From Spirochaetaceae bacterium (lineage in GTDB: Bacteria > Spirochaetota > Spirochaetia > Treponematales > Breznakiellaceae): DNA of 15,541 bases. Numbering within the stretch: the first letter of the stretch is position 1; every line of letters begins with the position of its first letter. This document shows positions 12,444 through 15,541 of the stretch, piece by piece. The position numbers and the translations under genes are program-made. A model generated the notes under the pieces. The model was given only the letters and a program-made list of their open reading frames with translations. It was not told the origin of the DNA and made no database searches. The stretch is from the NCBI GenBank assembly GCA_031255315.1, contig JAIRSS010000186.1, positions 1 to 15,541 on the forward strand, read 5' to 3'.

Positions 12444-13490
12444 ATGTGTTGTAGAACTCCATTAGGTGAGCGGGCGCCGGTACTGTTTTGCATCGTGCTT
12501 TTTTTTATGACGCTTCCGGAAGGGGGGAATGCACAAAATTTACCCTTCCCCCTTACGGCTCCGGCGGCGCAGAGCGTGCGGATAGGGAGACATCTTTTTC
12601 CATTCGTTTATTTCGTTGAGCATCTCGCCAACGTCGAGGCGAAAGAAGCGGCAAGTCCGTACTGGGTTCCCGCCCAGTCGGAAATGATGCAAAAAATTTC
12701 GTCCGAAAGCGGAGTCAATTCGATTTTATTGAATACCGATATTCTGGCTTTTTACGGGCATCCCCTTTCGACGCGGATGGGTATACTCGGCAGGTATCCG
12801 ATAGAAGAACTGGACGCTAAACTCAGCGCCCTGGCGGATGAATATAACGCGATAAACGGAGAGCGCGGGGTTCAGAAAGCCTTTTATATAATTTATGGAA
12901 CGGTATGGCCCGAAGGGGAAATAGGCGTAATCCCGGAAGAAATACTCCAACAGTACATCCAGTACGCCCTGGAAAAGGATATTTTGGTGATTATTGATCA
13001 CCAGATAGGCCGGTACAGTCCGGAGGACGCCATCGGAAAGCTGCTCCCCTATCTCCAGTATCCCAATGTGCATCTTGCTCTTGATCCTGAATGGCGGACC
13101 CTCAAACCTATGAAGGAAATCGGCGTGGTTACCGCCGATGAAGTCAACGAGGTGCAGCGCGTCATGTCGGACTACATCCGGCAGCAGAACATCCAGGGAG
13201 AACGGCTCCTGGTGATCCACCAGTTTAACTGGCGGATGATCAGCGAACGCGAAAACGTAAAAACCAATTATGAGGGCGTTCAGCTTGTTCACTGCGCCGA
13301 CGGCTTTGGGACTCCCTCCGTTAAACGGCAGTCCTATGCGTATAACGCCCAGGCGCGTAATATGCCGATTAAAGGCTTTAAACTTTTTTACAATTTTGAC
13401 ATTCCCGGCGCAGGCTGGGATAATCCCCTCATGAGTCCGGCGGACGTAGTTACCCTCAGCCCGCGGCCTTATGTAATTATTTATCAGTAA
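12444..13490 (+). CDS. Exported protein with DPEW motif, function unknown
   Basis: A 348-aa protein with an N-terminal signal peptide (hydrophobic APVLFCIVLFFMTLP, 11-25, cleavage probably after the GGNA ending at residue 30). The mature domain has alternating strands and helices like a TIM barrel. It contains FYGHP (103-107), VIIDHQIGR (182-190), LALDPEWRT (211-219), VIHQFNWRMI (257-266) and HCADGFG (283-289). This spacing of DPEW, HQF and DGxG recalls a group of uncharacterised secreted proteins in actinobacteria; the recollection is from memory and should be tested. Conserved acidic and histidine residues suggest a polysaccharide- or wall-related hydrolase, but no function is established. 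The ATG at 12444 lacks a clear ribosome-binding site; no other in-frame start keeps the signal peptide. It is 88 nt after the metalloprotease gene, with no convincing terminator or promoter between them. Confidence 0.75.
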   Translation: MCCRTPLGERAPVLFCIVLFFMTLPEGGNAQNLPFPLTAPAAQSVRIGRHLFPFVYFVEHLANVEAKEAASPYWVPAQSEMMQKISSESGVNSILLNTDILAFYGHPLSTRMGILGRYPIEELDAKLSALADEYNAINGERGVQKAFYIIYGTVWPEGEIGVIPEEILQQYIQYALEKDILVIIDHQIGRYSPEDAIGKLLPYLQYPNVHLALDPEWRTLKPMKEIGVVTADEVNEVQRVMSDYIRQQNIQGERLLVIHQFNWRMISERENVKTNYEGVQLVHCADGFGTPSVKRQSYAYNAQARNMPIKGFKLFYNFDIPGAGWDNPLMSPADVVTLSPRPYVIIYQ

Positions 13491-13500
13491 CGGCCCGCGG

Positions 13501-13594
13501 ACAGCGGCATTGCGGGAACATCCAAACGCCCGCCGCCCGCCGGGATACCGTGCGGGCGGGCAGAGTACGGGGCCGCGCCAGAGACTGCCGCTGT
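13501..13594. repeat. Nested inverted repeats after the DPEW gene
   Basis: ACAGCGGCA (13501-13509) and its exact reverse complement TGCCGCTGT (13586-13594) enclose a strong GC hairpin CCGCCCGC/GCGGGCGG (13533-13540 and 13552-13559, 11-nt loop). A loosely T-rich TTTCAATCTTT follows. It could terminate transcription of the gene ending at 13490 or be a repeat element. Confidence 0.5.
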
Positions 13595-13601
13595 TTCAAT
13601 C

Positions 13602-13630
13602 TTTACAAATCCCTGAACATAGTATATTCT
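13602..13630 (+). promoter_or_regulatory. Probable promoter of the C69 dipeptidase gene
   Basis: TTTACA (13602-13607) and TATTCT (13625-13630) are 17 nt apart; TATATT at 13623-13628 is an alternative -10 with a 15-nt spacer. An inverted repeat TTCTAT-8 nt-ATAGAA (13627-13646) overlaps the -10 and the expected start of transcription, as an operator would. The gene start lies about 60 nt downstream. Confidence 0.45.
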
Positions 13631-13689
13631 ATGGTCAACTATAGAAATTCTGTAGCGGAGAGACCCTATTTTGAGGAGGAATTATTCAA

Positions 13690-15477
13690 ATGTGTACGAC
13701 GACAATTGTTGGTAAGGACGCGAGCGCCGACGGCAGTGTTATGATCAGCCATTCTGATGACGGCCATATCGAAAATGATTCGAGCATAGTCTATGTGCCG
13801 CGTGTCCCGATCAACGCGGACGGGGACCGGGCGGTCTATCCCACCGCAGACGCGCTGGGAGAGATGCCTGAATACAACACCTGGCTTCGCCCGCGAATTC
13901 AAAAAGACGACGGCCCTAAAGCCTACCGGCATGAGGATTTTCCCCGTACCATCCCAATAGGGTCCGTGCCGTACAAGAAAATTTTTGAGGTTTTGGGCGA
14001 AACAGGCAGGGATACTACCTATGCCTATCTGGATGGCAGTTATGGTATTTCCAACGAATGGGGCCTGATGTTCGGCGAATGTACGAACGGCGCAAAAGCC
14101 TCTTTCAAACCGGTTCTCGACACGCGCATATTTTACGCTTCCGAACTTTCCCGGGTGGCGCTGGAAAACTGCAAGACCGCGCGGGACGCGGTTAAACTCA
14201 TCGGCTTCCTCATCGACGAATACGGCTACTGGGGCACCGGCGAGACGCTGCCGGTAGGGGACCCCAAGGAAGCATGGGTTATCGAAATGGCGCCGGTAAA
14301 GATGGACTATAGGGGCCCGGTCGGCGGCCTCTGGGTTGCCCAGCGTGTGCCGGACGACGAATTTTTTATCGGCGCCAACGAGTTCCGCATCCGTGACATT
14401 GACCCGGGCGAGCGGAATAAAACCCTGATGTACAGCGATCATCTTTTCGATGTCGCCAAGGAGTGGGGCTGGTTCACCCCTTCCAGTCATAATCCGGATT
14501 TCATGGACTGGCTTCCAACGGTGAGCAAAGGGGAGTACAGCCACCCGTACTACTCCCTCAGGCGGGTATGGCGGGGCCTTTCGCTTATGGCGCCGTCCCG
14601 CAAATTGGATCCCTGGGCGCCGGCTGTTGATAAGGATAAGGAGGGACTTACCCGGGCGTATCCTTTCTCGGTGAAGCCGGATAAAAAGATCACCCTGTCC
14701 GATGTTATTGCCCTGCACCGCGACCATTACGCAGACACCGAGTTTGACCTTACAAAAGGAATGGCCGCCGGTCCCTGGGGCAATCCCAACCGCTACCTTG
14801 GCCCCCGGGACCCCTCCGGCGATGTGGGAGATCCCGACGTCAAACTTGCCGGCGCGTGGGAACGCCCTATCGGCATGTACTATACCAACGTTACCTTTGT
14901 AAACCAGGCGCGTTCCGATCTGCCCTATCCCATTAACACTGTATCATGGATCGCCCTGGACGCGCCCGCCGAGTCGGTCTTTGTGCCCCTGGCGGTTGGC
15001 CCCATTCCTTCCATGTATGAATCCTACAACGCCGCGGCGTTCAATATGGACGGCAACGCGTGGCAGATTTATAATTTAGTTGCCGAGTACGCGAACATAA
15101 AATACTGCTACATGATAAAGGACATAAACCGGGCTCAGCGCGAAAACGAACGGTCCGGTTTTGATTTGGTCGCCAAACTACGAGTCGGCCTCGCCGAGAT
15201 TGCGTTGAGGGATCCCGAGGAGGCGCTTAAAAAATTTAGCGAGGCCCTTAACCGTCATGCCCTTACGGTACACGCCAACTGGAAAAGACTGTTTGAGCAA
15301 TTGGTCGTCCATTACAACCAGGGCGAGGTTCTGGACACGAGCGATCCCAGTAAGCCGGTAATGACAAAGGTAGATTACCCGGAATCGTGGCTTAAAGAAA
15401 CAAACTATTTTACGGGGCCCACAAAATACGAGAAGAACATCTTTCCGGGACCCACAAAACACAAGAAGAACAACTGA
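13690..15477 (+). CDS. C69-family dipeptidase (N-terminal nucleophile)
   Basis: The 595-aa product begins MCTTTIVGKDASADGS, the hallmark of peptidase family C69 (PepD-type dipeptidases). Removal of the first methionine exposes Cys2 as the catalytic nucleophile of an Ntn-hydrolase fold. Further family-like stretches are YGISNEWGLMFGECTNG (118-134) and a Trp-rich central part. Relatives cleave a broad range of dipeptides. Some C69 proteins are secreted; this one has no signal peptide, consistent with a cytoplasmic role in peptide use. The start is firm: GAGGAGGA lies 9 nt before the ATG, and the Cys2 position fixes it. It has its own promoter and an intrinsic terminator, so it is likely monocistronic. 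The C terminus ends in a duplicated basic 11-residue unit (FTGPTKYEKNI, FPGPTKHKKNN) that is unlikely to be part of the catalytic core. Confidence 0.92.
   Translation: MCTTTIVGKDASADGSVMISHSDDGHIENDSSIVYVPRVPINADGDRAVYPTADALGEMPEYNTWLRPRIQKDDGPKAYRHEDFPRTIPIGSVPYKKIFEVLGETGRDTTYAYLDGSYGISNEWGLMFGECTNGAKASFKPVLDTRIFYASELSRVALENCKTARDAVKLIGFLIDEYGYWGTGETLPVGDPKEAWVIEMAPVKMDYRGPVGGLWVAQRVPDDEFFIGANEFRIRDIDPGERNKTLMYSDHLFDVAKEWGWFTPSSHNPDFMDWLPTVSKGEYSHPYYSLRRVWRGLSLMAPSRKLDPWAPAVDKDKEGLTRAYPFSVKPDKKITLSDVIALHRDHYADTEFDLTKGMAAGPWGNPNRYLGPRDPSGDVGDPDVKLAGAWERPIGMYYTNVTFVNQARSDLPYPINTVSWIALDAPAESVFVPLAVGPIPSMYESYNAAAFNMDGNAWQIYNLVAEYANIKYCYMIKDINRAQRENERSGFDLVAKLRVGLAEIALRDPEEALKKFSEALNRHALTVHANWKRLFEQLVVHYNQGEVLDTSDPSKPVMTKVDYPESWLKETNYFTGPTKYEKNIFPGPTKHKKNN
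15409..15474 (+). repeat. Tandem 33-bp duplication at the dipeptidase 3' end
   Basis: Two adjacent in-frame 33-bp units (15409-15441 and 15442-15474) agree at 28 of 33 positions and encode FTGPTKYEKNI and FPGPTKHKKNN, directly before the TGA. Confidence 0.85.
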
Positions 15478-15486
15478 AAACGCGGC

Positions 15487-15514
15487 GCCGCGGAAAACCT
15501 ATTCCGCGGCTTTT
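15487..15514 (+). terminator. Rho-independent terminator of the C69 dipeptidase gene
   Basis: GCCGCGGAA (15487-15495) pairs perfectly with TTCCGCGGC (15502-15510) around a 6-nt loop, followed at once by TTTT. It starts 9 nt after the stop codon. Confidence 0.85.
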
Positions 15515-15541
15515 CATCTTAGTGATACGGTGTTGTATCTA

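Noticed and set aside
13666..14727. 353-codon minus-strand open frame
   Set aside because: It is antisense to the C69 dipeptidase, has no recognisable motifs and no ribosome-binding site, and is best explained by codon bias of the real gene.
1..15541. tRNA, rRNA or CRISPR array
   Set aside because: No cloverleaf-like gene, rRNA sequence or regularly spaced direct repeats were seen on either strand; the repeats present are inverted or a single tandem duplication.

Overview
The window reads as a piece of a GC-rich spirochaete chromosome, most likely a Treponema-type gut or environmental species. This is an inference. It rests on a PUR-domain protein that closely resembles Borrelia BpuR, on the several large exported proteins of unknown function, and on the overall gene style. 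There are no rRNA or tRNA genes, no phage genes, no CRISPR array and no transposase.

Layout. (1) Positions 1-1000 hold the remains of a minus-strand pair: an exported-protein gene cut by the left window edge, and upstream of it a small broken gene. The broken gene has been split near its start codon by a 163-bp MITE-like element (823-985). The element has perfect 12-bp terminal inverted repeats, an exact 8-bp target duplication, and an interior made almost entirely of hairpins. (2) Positions 1039-4400 (plus strand) carry a calcineurin-like phosphoesterase, an unusually long alpha-D-phosphohexomutase, and a PUR-domain nucleic-acid-binding protein with a long Gly/Arg/Lys tail. The last two genes are 2 nt apart. 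(3) Positions 4424-4507 are an imperfect palindromic repeat between convergent transcription units. (4) Positions 4526-10255 (minus strand) are one compact operon in the order exonuclease III, rhomboid protease, phosphoribosyltransferase, a 1028-aa exported beta-rich/beta-helix protein, ribonuclease HII. A good sigma70-like promoter (TTGCCA, 17 nt, CATAAT) sits just upstream of the exonuclease gene. (5) Positions 10259-10785 are a hairpin-rich intergenic stretch with one doubtful small ORF. (6) Positions 10786-12355 (plus strand) encode RsmE and a SprT-like zinc metalloprotease. (7) Positions 12444-13490 encode an exported protein of a conserved but functionally unassigned type with a DPEW motif. 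(8) Positions 13690-15477 encode a C69-family N-terminal-nucleophile dipeptidase with its own promoter, strong ribosome-binding site and intrinsic terminator.

Most coding content is housekeeping: DNA repair and RNA:DNA hybrid removal (exonuclease III, RNase HII), purine salvage, sugar-phosphate isomerisation, rRNA methylation and proteolysis. The most interesting material lies between genes: the MITE and the gene it interrupted, further structured repeats, and an apparently coding in-frame tail after the phosphoesterase stop codon. The large exported beta-helix protein, embedded by tight spacing and a 4-nt overlap in a nucleic-acid-metabolism operon, is the most unusual intact gene.
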